This document shows positions 1-12,359 of a DNA stretch of 64,000 nucleotides, one piece after another. The notes under the pieces are model-generated. The model was not told where the DNA came from, searched no databases, and saw only the letters and a program-made list of their open reading frames with translations. Each line of letters begins with the position of its first letter. Position 1 is the stretch's first letter. Source of the DNA: Dimorphilus gyrociliatus (taxonomy: Eukaryota; Annelida; Polychaeta; Dinophilidae); contig CAJFCJ010000016.1 of NCBI GenBank assembly GCA_904063045.1, forward strand, positions 972,556-1,036,555, written 5' to 3'. Made by a program: the position numbers and the translations under genes.

Positions 1-774
1 TATATTTCCCTCCTTTCCCAGAAACGTATACACTCTTCATTTCTATTTAGATCTATTGGAATAATAGCTATTGCCTGGAGGTAATGTCGGCTAGATTGTC
101 TATTGGAAGGGTGGAAGCCATTGAATAGGACAGCTGTCTATTAATACTAGTATTCATTTATTTATTTATTACATCACTTAATAAGAAATCTCTTATTCAG
201 CCAACTCTATTCGTGGCTTGAAAATATTAAAAAGACGGCACGCGACTGCCAATTGATAGGTCTTGTAGATAAACTTTAAACAATCTCTCATAGATCATAG
301 TCTGTCAGGTAATGAATGTTGGTGGATTGCGGCTGATGATCTTGGAGAAAGGACGCTAAAAGATATTTTCAATAGCTATCTATAGTGTAATTTATATAAT
401 TCTTATCAATACAAAACAATTTGTTATTGTAAAGAATTTTGACGTGTCTTTCGGATATTCCTAATGATTGTTGTCGTCAGACTCTTGAAGTAAGTCATCA
501 ACTATGGAGAAGAGAAGGATTGCGGATTGATTTCTTTTAAAAATCTATCCTACAAGAGGCTATTCTATAAATTCAACTATATCTTTAACAATCTTCATAA
601 CAACATGAAGTATTGAACAAAGAATAAGAAAGTAGCCCAAAATCATTGTTTGGCTGAACGAAAATCTTTTACCAACTAACCCATAGGAGGCGACACCTAC
701 ATGACTTGCCTAATCAGAAATATACGATATTAATTCGTTATTGTATTGATTAAAGGTTGAAAAAATTGAAAAAT
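1..774. other. No gene recognised
   Basis: AT-rich sequence 3' of the minus-strand GPCR gene. I see no coding frame with a recognisable domain, no tRNA and no clear repeat. It probably holds the 3' UTR and downstream flank of the receptor gene. Confidence 0.5.
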
Positions 775-1707
775 TTATTGCAGTGATTGCAGTGGTGATA
801 TTGACCTTTTCCTCTTCGTCGTTATCCGTTTTAAAGTAGTTAGAAACGCTTTTTTTATTGATGAATTACCAATAATTGTTATAATTGGATTAATGAAACT
901 TTGACAAAGTATGAAATATTCAATAGATATGGATATTTGAATACTAAAATTATTTGGTTCGGTTAACAGAAACACTATTCCTATACAATAGATCGTCCAT
1001 AAACATAACATTAATATCAATTGTAATAGAGTTGCTTTAGACGATTTCGAGATGTTCTTCATCTTTTTAGTCTGACTTTCAATTTGAATTGCGTGCTTTT
1101 TAGCTATTTTTAGAATGTTTATATGCAAAAATAACGATGTAACGACTGTTGGTAGGAAGAATCCCATATTGATAAAGACATAGTAAAACTCGTAATTCAT
1201 ATAGCCATTACAAAGTACAATATAACGTCTTCCCATAACAGCCGCGTAATAAGGATAAAAACCAATGGCAAACGATAAAATAACAACCATAGATATAATT
1301 AGAACAGTTGTTTTCGTACGAAAATACTTTTCAAAGTGAAATGGGTATTTAATCATTATATATCTATATATGAATACGAATAATAGAAAATACTGCGATT
1401 GCAGGTAAGCGATATGCTGCAATAGATGCGTTAACAAGCACCAGAGTGGAAAGGTACTCGGCTTCGTAACTATGCTTTTTAGAAACTCGGCGGTTGGACT
1501 CCATATCGATATAAAAAGATCGCATATTGCCACGCCAGGAATAAATATAATTGTTGAATGTCGGACGTTGGCGAATTTTATATAGAGATATAGAACAAAT
1601 CCGTTAAACGTTGTACTGCAAATAACTAATATCAGGTATATCACACCTATGAGTATATCATCACCTCCGGAGAAGGAACCACTGGATACGAAAGAAGTAT
1701 TGTTCAT
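775..1707 (-). CDS. Rhodopsin-like (class A) 7TM G-protein-coupled receptor
   Basis: This is an intronless 310-residue frame with seven hydrophobic segments. Class A landmarks are visible: Asn35 in TM1 (FNG), Asp63 in TM2 (CDLF), Cys90 before TM3 and Cys166 in the second extracellular loop (the usual disulphide pair), YRY at 114-116 in place of D/ERY, Trp237 in TM6, and Asn273-Pro274 (NPIIT) in place of NPxxY. The short N-terminus has an Asn-Asn-Thr glycosylation site, and the tail is Lys/Arg/Ser rich. The ligand cannot be read from sequence; short peptide-receptor-like orphans of this size are common in invertebrate genomes. The degenerate E/DRY and NPxxY motifs suggest a fast-evolving receptor. 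The start is the first Met of the frame, 16 residues before TM1. It is the only receptor of this type in the window. Confidence 0.88.
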   Translation of the reverse strand: MNNTSFVSSGSFSGGDDILIGVIYLILVICSTTFNGFVLYLYIKFANVRHSTIIFIPGVAICDLFISIWSPTAEFLKSIVTKPSTFPLWCLLTHLLQHIAYLQSQYFLLFVFIYRYIMIKYPFHFEKYFRTKTTVLIISMVVILSFAIGFYPYYAAVMGRRYIVLCNGYMNYEFYYVFINMGFFLPTVVTSLFLHINILKIAKKHAIQIESQTKKMKNISKSSKATLLQLILMLCLWTIYCIGIVFLLTEPNNFSIQISISIEYFILCQSFINPIITIIGNSSIKKAFLTTLKRITTKRKRSISPLQSLQ

Positions 1708-2557
1708 GATTTTGTAAGAAAGGATTGTTTAGCATCAAATGTAAGGAGAATATTAAATCTCCATTTAATGTGTAGTATCCTTTATACATTTTTTATTGGA
1801 CTTAATGGTAAACACCCATATATACAGTATTATAATCTGCTAAACACTGCTCATAGATTTTTCAACTGTTAATGGAGTCTTTAAAGCTTTTAACCAAGAT
1901 AAATAATCATTTTCTGCATTATTAAACTCTCGCCCAGAATAAACACCGACTGAATTTTTTCCAGGGTTATTAATAGAGAATTTCATGTATTTTCTCTATT
2001 TTTCCACTGTGTAGACGTCGAGTAGACGTCTTACAATAGAGGGAAAATCTTTTAATACAGTATATAAATTATAAATAAATAATAGTTTTAATAATAATAT
2101 TAATAGCATTAATAAAAGAAAAGCATCAATTAAGGGCAGAAAATCAATCGTTTTATTAAGAAACACCTCCCAAAAAAGTTAATTACAATGTCACCTATGA
2201 CTGATTAACGAAAGGTAATATTATTCAAAGAGAAAGTTCTTTTTCTTCTTCTTCTTCTTCTTCTTCTTCTTCTTTAAAAACAAAAAAAAGGCAACTTTCA
2301 CCTTGCATTCTCCTATTTTATAGTCTTAGCGTAATTTCCTTGTAGAAATTGATTTCTCGTCTCCTATTCTATAATAGTAACGATAATATAGCAAAAAAAA
2401 ATCAATAACTCTCTGACTCACCGATTAACTTTTTCATATAAAATGTCATATTGCTTAAAGAATCTTTTGGTGGTGTTGTTATTGTTGTTGTTTTAATGTT
2501 CTTCTAGATGATATTTCTTGTTCGTTTCTTTTTGGCCTGTGATTAATAGAGACTCAA
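1708..2557. other. Intergenic spacer with CTT microsatellite
   Basis: This is the shared 5' side of the divergent GPCR (-) and first ZYG11-like gene (+). It contains a (TTC)n microsatellite at about 2242-2273 and poly-A/T runs. No coding frame or RNA gene is seen. The promoters of both genes must lie here, but no specific element can be named. Confidence 0.5.
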
Positions 2558-4757
2558 ATGCTGCTCTCCTTAAAAGAAATTACACTACTCTCCATTGCGA
2601 AAAATAGCCATTTAATCTTTAGGGATGTTTTTCTCAAGGAGCAGACATTTCCACTTTCGATTTCTGAAGATTTATTAACCTGTTTGGATAGGGGAAGCAT
2701 TGGAATAGAAGAGACATATTTGAAATTCTTCTCCAACGATAAAAGCTATCTTAGAAGTATCAGATTACATTGCTATAAAATTAATAACATCTCTTCCATG
2801 TCATTTCTTCAAGGTCATCAGTTGAGAACTCTCTATTTAGAAGGACTAAAAGATTATGACGTAATGGATTGGCTACCCTTTGTCGAGTCTAATTGCCTAG
2901 AGGAGTTATCTATTGTTGAGTGTTCTTTTAATAAATTAGGTCAAAAGAAAAGAGTGCTAAGACCGTCTTTAGAGGAGAGAAATCATGATATAAATTATTT
3001 TTTAAACAGCTTAAAATCATTTAAGAGCATTACGAAATTAAGCGTCTGCTCAACGGATTTTACTAGTAGTCACCTATTGGTAATTTGCAACGAGTTCTCC
3101 TTACTTCAACACTTGAATATATCTAAAACTTTTGTCGATGACCTTTCACCTCTAACTAAATTACAAAATTTAAATTATCTCGATTGTTCGTGGATCTTTT
3201 GCGGATCTTGCTACGATTCATTTTGCATATTGCACCAGCTAAAGCTTTTGAACTATTTGGACATATCCAAATTATATACAGTTTCGGCCAACTTGAATAC
3301 CGACTTATTCCTAAAGTCTGCTTTATGGGAGTGTTTATCATGCCTTAATTTGTCCGGAGACTGGAAGATTTCAGACCAAACGCTTAAGTATTCCATAAAC
3401 ACACTATCGTCAATAGATCGAGAATATAATTCATTTGCCACTCCTCAACAGAATTTTCATTAAAAACCATCCCAGTTTGAAGAGTCTGTTGATTTTCGGC
3501 AAAGATCCGTCTAGTAGGCTGGAACGAGAGTTGACATTTAACAGCGATATTATCCATAGAAATGTAGTAAAATCCATTTTCAAACAAAACAACTACAATT
3601 CAAAACAATGTAAAATAAAAACGGTTAATTAATAAATAAACAGAATTCAACGGACAACGATCAAAAGGACACAATGACAAATTTGAAATATCTCAAGAAA
3701 TTAAATTACGAAGTTGGCGATTTTTTAATTAAAATCTTTAAAAGATTAAATAAGGAAATCATAAAGAATGAACCGAAATTTTTGAACGAAATTCAAAATG
3801 ATCCAACTCTGTTTCAGGCAAGAAATCTATTCAAAGAGACGCTTTATTTATTTATTTATTTGTTTATTTATTGTTATTCTCTTTAGATTCTAGTCGATAC
3901 GCTGGACGAGTATAAATTCAAGATTATCCATGAAAAATTTCAAAATATCATCTATAATCTTATCTTTTGTAAAATAATATGGATATTTTGCCATCTAACA
4001 TTACCGAATTTCTGCAGGAATATACTGATTATCTATCAGATTTGTAGTCAAGTGATTAAGGAATATCCAAAGAGTTGGAAGGATCCGGACGCCGGCGTTA
4101 CGTACAATTACCACGAAATAATGGAGCAGATTTTCTTATTATTGCATAGAAACATTGCAAACATTTTCTGGGTGAATAACAGATTGTTTGTAAATCGTTT
4201 GCTAAATGTTTCCCTATTGCAGATAGTCAACTCTTTTGATTTTTCAATTTCTCTTATGAAGATTATACCTGGATTTAATATCATTAAATTTGAAATACCA
4301 GGATCAATTCTCTACGCCGACGTTCATCCAGAATTTAGTAAAAAGACCTATCTAACCAGCTTTATTCATTTACTCAAAGAAGTGCTAAGACGGATTCAAT
4401 TCGAAGAGGTTTTAAGCTTGAAAGCTCTCTGTTATTCTATCTTTACGTTTTTCCTTACTACAGTTATCGAATAATCAACTCGAGGACTTTTTACTTCATT
4501 TCAAAGAATATCTCGTCTACTTTACTTCGGCGGAAAATCAACTTTACTTTGGAAAATGTAGAAATTCAATAAGAGAAATAATAGAAATAGTTTTCACCGG
4601 TATAAACAGTCATTTGTCGGTTATAATTGAAGATTATCTTATAAAATTAATAGATAATCCTTCTTTTAGTATTCCCATTCCTAAATCTATTCATAATATT
4701 TTAGAGAAAAGTGTGCTATTCGAAAAATATTATACGGATAAAGATCTATTGAATTAA
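2558..4757 (+). CDS. ZYG11/ZER1-like LRR protein, copy A (5 exons)
   Basis: ZYG11 proteins are CUL2-Elongin ubiquitin-ligase substrate receptors, with LRRs followed by ARM-like helices. My spliced model is 2558-3387, 3452-3566, 3644-3817, 3887-4408 and 4464-4757. Exon 1 carries the N-terminal box, LRR motifs such as LQHLNISKTFV and the family hallmark FIKNHPSLKSL across the first intron; later exons are helical. The CUL2-box-like FPLSISEDLL is present, but the BC-box position normally occupied by Cys is Thr (LKEITLLSI). Intron 3 (3818-3886) appears to use a GC-AG donor, CAG|GCAAGA. The end of exon 2 is uncertain by one codon (3563 or 3566). The exon order and phases match the other three copies in this window. 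Distinct gene-family membership is well supported; biochemical function is inferred. Confidence 0.8.
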
Positions 4758-4860
4758 CAGATTATTGTTGTTCAACAGTCTCTATTCTCTTTCTATTTTT
4801 ATTTCTACAACTTAAATATATAGCTATTCTATTTGGAGAGAACAATTTTATTAACGACTT

Positions 4861-4931
4861 GGCTCCTATGGTGTTACGGCTAGCGCTTTCGACTTTTACA
4901 CCCAACGATCCGAGTTCAAATCAGCAACCTG
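4861..4931 (+). pseudogene. Decayed tRNA gene (tRNA-Gln-derived)
   Basis: The sequence aligns along its length with the tRNA-Gln at 5571, including an intact T-arm core CGATCCGAGTTCAAATC. The acceptor stem no longer pairs, the anticodon stem is mismatched, and the anticodon position reads TTT (Lys-like). It is best read as a dead copy. Confidence 0.7.
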
Positions 4932-5570
4932 AATCTTTTTCTCTTAAGCGATAAAACTCTTTCAATAATCAATTCGTGTTCAAGAGAATTCCCACTCTTC
5001 CCAGTTTTCTTTCCTAACCCTGATAAAACCGTTTTCGAATATATCTTATTAGATAAATCAGTTGAAAAGTTAACAAGGACCTGATATTGATAGAATTCGA
5101 TTGATATTGCTCATCCTAACTCTAACAGTTACTGATTGGCTGATAAATCAGAGTGAATAATTTCAAAACTAATTTTTAAATTGCTCCTTGTTTTTGTCTG
5201 GGTTAGAGAAAAGATAGCAATTATATTATAATCGTTTATCCATAATAACTATAACTATATACAATATATCGTTTTATACATTTTTTGACCTTGTTTTATG
5301 ATATGATTGAACGAACTCTTACATAAATAATTAATAATGCTTGGATAAAATGAAAATGAATGAATGAATGAATGATGAATAAATAACAGTTTATCTATTT
5401 CTCCTTCTGGATTAAGAATCGAAGAATTGAAACGGATACTGTAGTGTCTTTTCAGAACAATACTGTATCACTTTTGGAATATGGGCTTTGGAATAGTTAT
5501 TACAAAGAGCCTTAAATCAACTTGGAGGGTTAAAAAACCTAAGAACTAAAATCAATCTACCAATCAATAA

Positions 5571-5642
5571 GGTTCCATGGTGTAACGGTTAGCACTTTGG
5601 ACTCTGAATCCAACGATCCGAGTTCAAATCTCGGTGGAACCT
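5571..5642 (+). tRNA. tRNA-Gln (anticodon CUG)
   Basis: This 72-nt gene forms a full cloverleaf. The acceptor stem GGTTCCA pairs with TGGAACC, the anticodon stem TTGGA/TCCAA encloses loop CTCTGAA (anticodon at 5604-5606), and the T-loop is TTCAAATC. A and B boxes are intact and there is no intron. Confidence 0.96.
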
Positions 5643-6805
5643 AAGCAAACTTTTTAGCTTTTGAAATGCTGTTTATCGTATCTTTAGCTGAATTCATTTT
5701 AAGAGAACTTCCCTTTAGTTTCTTTCAACAACAAAGAATTTCATATAACAAATCATCATATGAGCATTTAATTGACTAATGCGCATGATCGACTATATAA
5801 TTTGCTTGATCGGTCTGTTTACATGAACCACCTGATCAAGTGAGTATTTTGCAACGTCTATTGACACTTTATACTTTTTCAAACGCTTTTCACCCTACTT
5901 TCAGAAGCTTTTAACGGATTTTGTCTTTTGTATTATATTGGCAGGAAGATGATGGCTATAGACAAGAGGTTAAAGACAAATACAAGCCTAAAAGAAGAAT
6001 GGTCATCAATGATCAATGTCCTTGTAAACATCTTGTAAAGTATTTCAAAGAAAAGCCTCCAATCCATCATAAAATATCGATATCTAATTGAATTCTCATC
6101 GAGCTAGTTATATCTTATTGTTTAGTCAAATCCTAGATCAAACTTGTATAAAAAAGTTGATTACTGAATACTTTCACATCTTTTTACAATTGGAAAGATT
6201 ACCTAATCACTAGAGTATTCAACAGCAATAACATTTTCTCCACGTAGTCTCTTTCATAGAGAGACTTCAATTCCCATAATGTCCATCAGTGTTCCCCCAT
6301 CACCTGTATAAATTATACAGTATGAATGCGTAATAGATGTACAACACTTTTTTCCTTGGAATAGTTTAAATAGGTTTCTTGAGTAAGTGCATGACAACGT
6401 TGAAGAATGTACCACTTATTGCATTAAACTACGATTGGAGATGAATCTAACCTTTAACCCTAACCGTCGTTTATATAATGTATATATTGTATATATATAT
6501 ATTCCCTCGTTCTCATCAAGTTCATTAATAATTTCTCAATTGAAAAACATTCCACCCTTTTTAAGTAGTATATGGACAAAAGAAATAGCATTATTTATTC
6601 AACCCTTCAGCCTGTTTAAAGAGTTCCACTATTTCTTTTGTTATCGATTTGAAATATTGCGAAAAGCGATGAGAAATTGATATTTATATCTTAATTTATA
6701 TAAACGAATGGCACAGTTGTTTATTCAATAGTTTGCTGGGAGAATTATCTATTAGAAGAGACAAACACACTTAGCATTTTCTCCATTCGCTGATCGTTCG
6801 TCGTC

Positions 6806-7272
6806 ATGCTTTCACTCTGCTATTCCGTATCAGATAATTATCTTCTAGTTTACGCTACAATCCTTCAAGTTCTCTCTTCAGTTCACACGGCGAGTTGTCA
6901 GTAAAAAACTAACCCTTCTTCCACTAGATTATTTCAAAATTTTCTCCATAGATATAATAAACGGATACAAAGTGTTTGAAGGTAAATCCTCTCCTGGTAG
7001 TGTTCTGGGCACTATGTCTTCTACAAATTACAACGACTGTATCAGCCATTGCAATACTTTGACCAACTGCGAAGGATTTAACTATCAATCACCTTTATGC
7101 ATTTTTAAGGCATCGATGGCAGATGACAACGCATTAATGAATAGTCTGGGAATTTTGACAATTAAGAAAATAACTGGTAATAGTATTTTGATACTTGACT
7201 GTTGTTTGTTCATCATCATCAACATCGTCTTCATCTCGATTTGTAGGTAACATAGAATATTTTATTATTTAA
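6806..7272 (+). CDS. Probable small secreted PAN/apple-like protein
   Basis: The central exon (about 6952-7176) encodes a compact cysteine module with CISHCNTLTNCEGFNY and a following CIF, the spacing of a single PAN/apple domain. An upstream ATG at 6806 opens a short frame with a hydrophobic core that could be a signal peptide. A downstream mini-exon (7247-7272) ends in a stop, joined in phase 1 after KKITG. The splice between the signal exon and the PAN exon is uncertain, because the obvious GTAAAA donor at 6901 gives the wrong phase. The domain layout resembles the four better-resolved PAN genes in the window, though this copy is more diverged. The partner or ligand is unknown. Confidence 0.45.
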
Positions 7273-7438
7273 AAATGTCTTTACAAACAAACAAACAAAC
7301 AAACAAACAAATATGTTTGGCTTATTTTCAAGTATAAATAATACGTTAGGCTTGCAGACTATCATCGCAGTTTGAATGTAATGCTGAGCCTATTAATGGT
7401 TGAAAAACGACAGACAAACAGGTTAATTGAATAATAAC

Positions 7439-9526
7439 TCAGATTCTAAATTTCCAATCGTTCAACCTTTTCAGCTCCTCGTCCAAATGCATGCAAACTT
7501 TATAGTTTTTACGCGAAAAGTGAACGGTATTTGTGCCTTTTACAGTCTTATAGTGGTTTAAACCGGAAACAATTAAACGATATATCTTTTTAAGCTTGGA
7601 ATCTTGATTCGAATCAAAGTAGTTGATTAAACCGCCAGAATAGTTGCAGGTCAACATTTGAAAAGTATTTTCAACGCATTTAAACAACTGATTCTCCGTT
7701 AACTATTTCAATAAATAAAACATTTATAATTACTTCCAAATATAGAAATCTAATCTACCGTCTGGAATGTTATATCATTTAGCATTGTCTCTAGTAAAAC
7801 GAAAGCATTGTTGGCGTCCGGATCGAATTTTACGAATACAAGTAAAGCTATAGATAGCTTTATCTTTTCTTTCTATTTTAGAATATAGACAATCGAATGA
7901 TTAATGGAAAAATTAATGAAAGATATTCAACTAATTTAAAATGTTACCATCTTCAATAATTTGTATTTTAGCAGGACAATCGAACACAGTTTTTTGAGTA
8001 GGTAGGAGAAATTTTCATAAATTCCACCCATTTTTCTATAAAGTAGAATAAACTTACAACAAGATTCGACGCTTTTCACCCAAAATCTTTCATAGCCATT
8101 CAATATCTTCAACTTTTTTATAATACTAAAGCAAATGTATAGAATATAAATACAGAATTCATCCGATTCGAACATCTCAAAATACATCTTGTGATAATCA
8201 ATAATATCAAATAGTTTCTGTTGATATGACAACGCATTCCTAACACTTATTATCTTTCTATATTGTATACATTACCTGCCACAATCTTTCAATGTCCAAC
8301 CTCATCATATACATTCTTCTCTTATCGATCTCTCGACATTCATTTATTTCCTTTTTCAACAATTCCAAACTCTTTATTGCAAGATCGTAGAATCTTTTAA
8401 ATACTATATTTGAACTTTTAGGGAAGAACAATTGGAAATATCTGTCGTCTTTTAGCTAATTGTATAAGAAAATCTAATACTTTTGCCATTCGAAAAATAC
8501 ACTTGAAACTTACTGTAATTCTTAAAGGATAGATAACGTTTAGACGATTTTCCATTAAATCCGCCAAATTATTTTCTCTAACGTCTAAATCGATGGCGAA
8601 ATATTTCAATCTTTCATGATTTTTAATGAATTTACTGTAAAGAATAAGAATAAGAATAATAACGAAAGAATTGAAATACACATGGTATTTTATTCTCGTC
8701 TTGTTTCTCGTCTCTACCTTAATACGGCAATTTCAACGTGTTGAATTTCACCAATTACCAATGATTCCAACGCTTTGAATTGATTGTTATCCAAGAAATT
8801 TTCAAACCATTTACACAATCGGCAATTGTGAATTGAATGATTATTACCAACAGATATTTCTTTCAGATGTTCAAACTCTTTTAAATATTGAATTTCATCA
8901 AATTTCCACGATTCTTTTTGAGAAATGAATGTAAAATTTGTTAAGCTTTCAAGTTTTTTAATTGGATGTATTGTATCGACAAGAGTATACGAAATATCCA
9001 AATTCTCTAATTGGGATAATTCATTGGAAATGAACAATAAACATTCATTTGTGAATAGAGTATAGCTAACGTCCAATTTTAAGAGATTTTTGAAATTCTG
9101 CAAATCTTCAATCCGTTCAAGTATATCGGAATATTGAAAATTATAACTTTCTCTATATAATCTACAATTAGATATTGTTAATTCCTCAAGAAAACTGGTA
9201 TTAATATTTCCAATCCATTGTTTTAAATCGATTTTCAAATTATTCATTTCAATTACTTTTAATGGATGATTTTTGACGAAATTGATAAAAGACAATTCAT
9301 CGTAAATTCTACATCCGTTCAGTTTAATGCAAGTTAAAGTAGTCTTTTCAAATGTGAAATATTTCAAATGTTCCTTAGACACACCAATATGTTTATTATT
9401 GAAATATTGTAAAATTTCTTCGGCTAGGCCGTGAGGAATAGTTTTATCGTTTTTAAAATATTTCCCTAACCCTTTACTTCCATCAAAATCGATTGAACGT
9501 AGAATTAATTCTTGTAAACTGAACAT
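7439..9526 (-). CDS. ZYG11/ZER1-like LRR protein, copy B (6 exons)
   Basis: My spliced model (complement) is 8718-9526, 8514-8634, 8276-8455, 7948-8217, 7759-7872 and 7439-7702, giving 585 residues with all phases consistent. The N-terminus has a CUL2-box-like IPHGLAEEIL. The BC-box-like LQELILRSI has Ile where Cys is expected. The LRR section shows LLKLDVSYTLF and LENLDISYTLV, followed by the family signature FIKNHERLKYFAI after intron 1 and then helical ARM-like exons (for example WVKSVESCCKFILLY). Introns are 55-83 bp with GT-AG ends. The extra intron after DITFQT is absent from copy C. It is transcribed convergently with the PAN candidate at 6806 and divergently from copy C. Confidence 0.86.
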
Positions 9527-9894
9527 TATTAATAAAAGTAGTTAATTGGTAAATAAAATCAATAACATGTTAAGGCGATGAAATGAACTGAAATCCTCTT
9601 CATCGCTGTAGAACTATTTTTGTTTTCCTCCTAATCGAAATGCATTCGGATAGAGAAACTCTTTTTTTTATGCAGTGTCCAAAAAATACTGTTGCTTTTT
9701 TTTTGTTTGTAATCTTCTTATGCGTTGAAAGAAAGTCGAAAGACTTTTAGAATGGGATCCGCTATTTTGATATACACTTATATCTATGTTAACTAAACGA
9801 ATTTCAAGTAGAACAATCAACAAGTTTTTTGATACTTTTTATTATGTAAGAATCGAATTTCTATTCTATTGTATTACGGTATGATTCTTCCTTC

Positions 9895-9925
<31 letters not shown>

Positions 9926-10082
9926 TTTATCTCCCCCCCCCACCGCTCTCTCTCTCTCTCTCTCTATCCAACCAAACTCATCTAGGCTTAATTTTCTATA
10001 AACTTTTGAACTTTTCACCATAGCAGGTTGTGGACACTGCAACGCGAAGAGTAGGAGTACATTTCGAGAGCTTGTTTTGTAA
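9527..10082. other. Divergent promoter region with CT microsatellite
   Basis: This 556-bp spacer between two head-to-head ZYG11-like genes contains a (CT)n tract at about 9895-9964, interrupted by a C-run. It probably contains both promoters. No other gene or RNA is seen. Confidence 0.55.
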
Positions 10083-12215
10083 ATGTTAACATCGTCTACT
10101 AGTCAAAGGGAGAAGTGTTCCTCTGTAAGGAGAAAATTGATGGAGGAGAATAGACTAAAGGACATCTGTTTGGATTATATAGCAAAGAATATTGACATTA
10201 TAATAGAGTTTGTAAATAGGACAAATGCAACTTTACCTCATGGAATTTCAGAGAAAATATTCGAATGTTTGGAAGAGAAAGATTTCGGCATAAAAGAAGA
10301 ATATTTAGAATTCTTTTCTTCCAATGGAAAATTACTACAGAACGTACGATTATACGGCCGTAGAATAAAGCATAAATCATCTCTACGTTTCCTCAAATAT
10401 CATCCTATAAAGAATTTAATAATTAGAAATTTACAACAATTAACTATAGCCGAATGGTTAAATTACGTTAATAAAGAGACATTAGAAACTTTAAGCGTTT
10501 CCGGTTGTCAATTTTCAGAGGTAGAAGTTGATTTATACCCAAAGAGTCTACCAACGCAAGCCGACTATCTAGGAGGATTTAATAGTCTAATTAAATTAGA
10601 TGTCAGCTATACGGATTTCGAAGATGCTCACTTCAAAGTTGTTTGTAACGAATACGTTAATTTAGAGGAATTAGATATATCAGGAACATTAGTTAAATGT
10701 TTAGGTTGTTTAACGAAATTGGAAAGATTAAAAGTATTTAAATTCTGTACAAGGAGATCTTTGTTGAATTGGAACGAATATACAAATCTATTGTACTTGA
10801 AACATCTTCAGATAATCAACATTGGAATGTGCCTTGGAGATTACGAAGCTAATTCGGTCGATAAGGCATTTTGCGAATGGTTATATCATTTCCTGCAGCA
10901 GGCTCAATGGAACGATTTACAAAGTATTAGTATTTCCGAATATGGTGATGTCGATTTGAATATTTTAAGGTTTCTCTCCTCTCCTCCTTCTATATCTTAT
11001 CTATCTCTTTTACTTTCCACAGGAGATTTATAGACAATCATCCAAACTTGAAATTCTTTGGACTCGACGTGAATAATGTTACTAAACACTTGAACGAACT
11101 CGGTAGCATTTCAAATGTTATATACGCTTCCTGCTATTCGGTAAGCTATTCCTCTCAGCCAATCAATCACTCGATCAAACGGTGTTCTATTCTCTTTTCA
11201 GAACAAATTATCTGAAATAATCAATGTATTCTTTTCGCCTTATTCCACCTATATTTTTGAAGTTTTCAACGATCAAACAATGGCTCTATTTCACGTATTT
11301 TCAATTGAAATTAAACGTATGAAAAAGCCTGATAGAGTAGAATATTTCAATTCTTTAAATATGGACGAACTATGGAGGGTTAACTTGACATACTTTTTAT
11401 CCGTTGTACAATATTCATTCTAACTATTATTCATCCTTACAGATTCTATTAGCTATTATTGACGAACATAAAACCATCAATTTTAAACATTGGGTTAGAG
11501 ATAATAACATCCTCTTTATCATTCAAGCTTTTGAATTAATTAAAAAGATGAGAATTCTACCTGGCTATAGGCAAAATTGGATTAGAGTTATTAAAATATC
11601 TTGCCAAATAATTGAATTATATTACGACTTAAAAGAGCCTGCCGAAGATTTTTTACCATTTAGACTTATATCATCGATTTTCCTCCACTTTTACGATTTA
11701 ATTCATTTAGTAAGCCTATATCTGTTCTCTTTCTTTATTTTCTACCTTTAATCTTACAATTTCAAATTTAGGTTGCAAATAAACTGAAACTAGTTACGAT
11801 GCTATTCGGATTAGTTGGAGAAAATTCAGTTGTTCGTAACGTTCTAGCTCTTATACACCGGCTCATTGACGAAGTTGATTTTACAACTGTAAGATATCGA
11901 TCGATTATACCGTTTTATATATTACGTAATTTGTGCTTTTTACCATTTGTAAAGCTTAATGAAAGCGAACTACACGAAATGATTAACAACTTTGGTATCT
12001 TTCGAAATATTCTCGTCAGATCCTACCATCCCGATCAGCCGGTACTTTTTGAGAAAATTCACGACATCGTACACGAAGGATTGTTAAATTATAAACAATT
12101 TTACGGAACGCAACATTTGTTCATTGAATCGGTTAATAATCAAGAAATTATTGATTTAGACGAAATACTTGCTTCTTTTTCAATAATAACTTTAAATCAA
12201 TTTCAATTTGAATAA
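10083..12215 (+). CDS. ZYG11/ZER1-like LRR protein, copy C (5 exons)
   Basis: My spliced model is 10083-10969, 11023-11140, 11202-11378, 11443-11709 and 11772-12215, giving 630 residues with clean GT-AG junctions. The N-terminus has LKDICLDYI, which fits the Elongin-C-binding BC-box pattern LxxxCxxxI, followed by the CUL2-box-like LPHGISEKIF. The LRRs include LIKLDVSYTDF and LEELDISGTLV. The family hallmark RRFIDNHPNLKFFGLDV spans intron 1, and the C-terminal half is helical and ARM-like. Known ZYG11 proteins act as CUL2 receptors that recognise N-terminal glycine degrons; that role here is inference. The protein is shorter than animal ZYG11 proteins, which I recall as over 700 residues. It is the best-conserved of the four copies and the only one with the BC-box Cys. 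Confidence 0.9.
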
Positions 12216-12359
12216 AAAGTCTTATTGAATTATTCAATTTATCGTTCGCACTCTCTCTCTCACACACACACACACACGCACTCTCTCTCTTTCTTATAAA
12301 TGAATAATACCCATTGCGTAATCCAATTGAATAGAAAACATCGTCATCAATAGTTTCGA
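12216..12359. repeat. CT/CA microsatellite
   Basis: A short spacer contains a compound (CT)n(CA)n(CT)n tract at about 12249-12294. No gene is seen. Confidence 0.7.

Larger units (their letters stand above)
4758..6805. other. Intergenic region around tRNA genes
   Basis: Apart from the tRNA pseudogene (4861) and tRNA-Gln (5571), I see no supported gene. A frame near 6387-6680 is AT-rich and low complexity, with no domain. Short GAAT repeats occur near 5352-5372. Confidence 0.45.

Noticed and set aside
6387-6680. 97-codon frame between the tRNA and the first PAN candidate
   Set aside because: Low-complexity AT-rich peptide, no domain, no splice structure.
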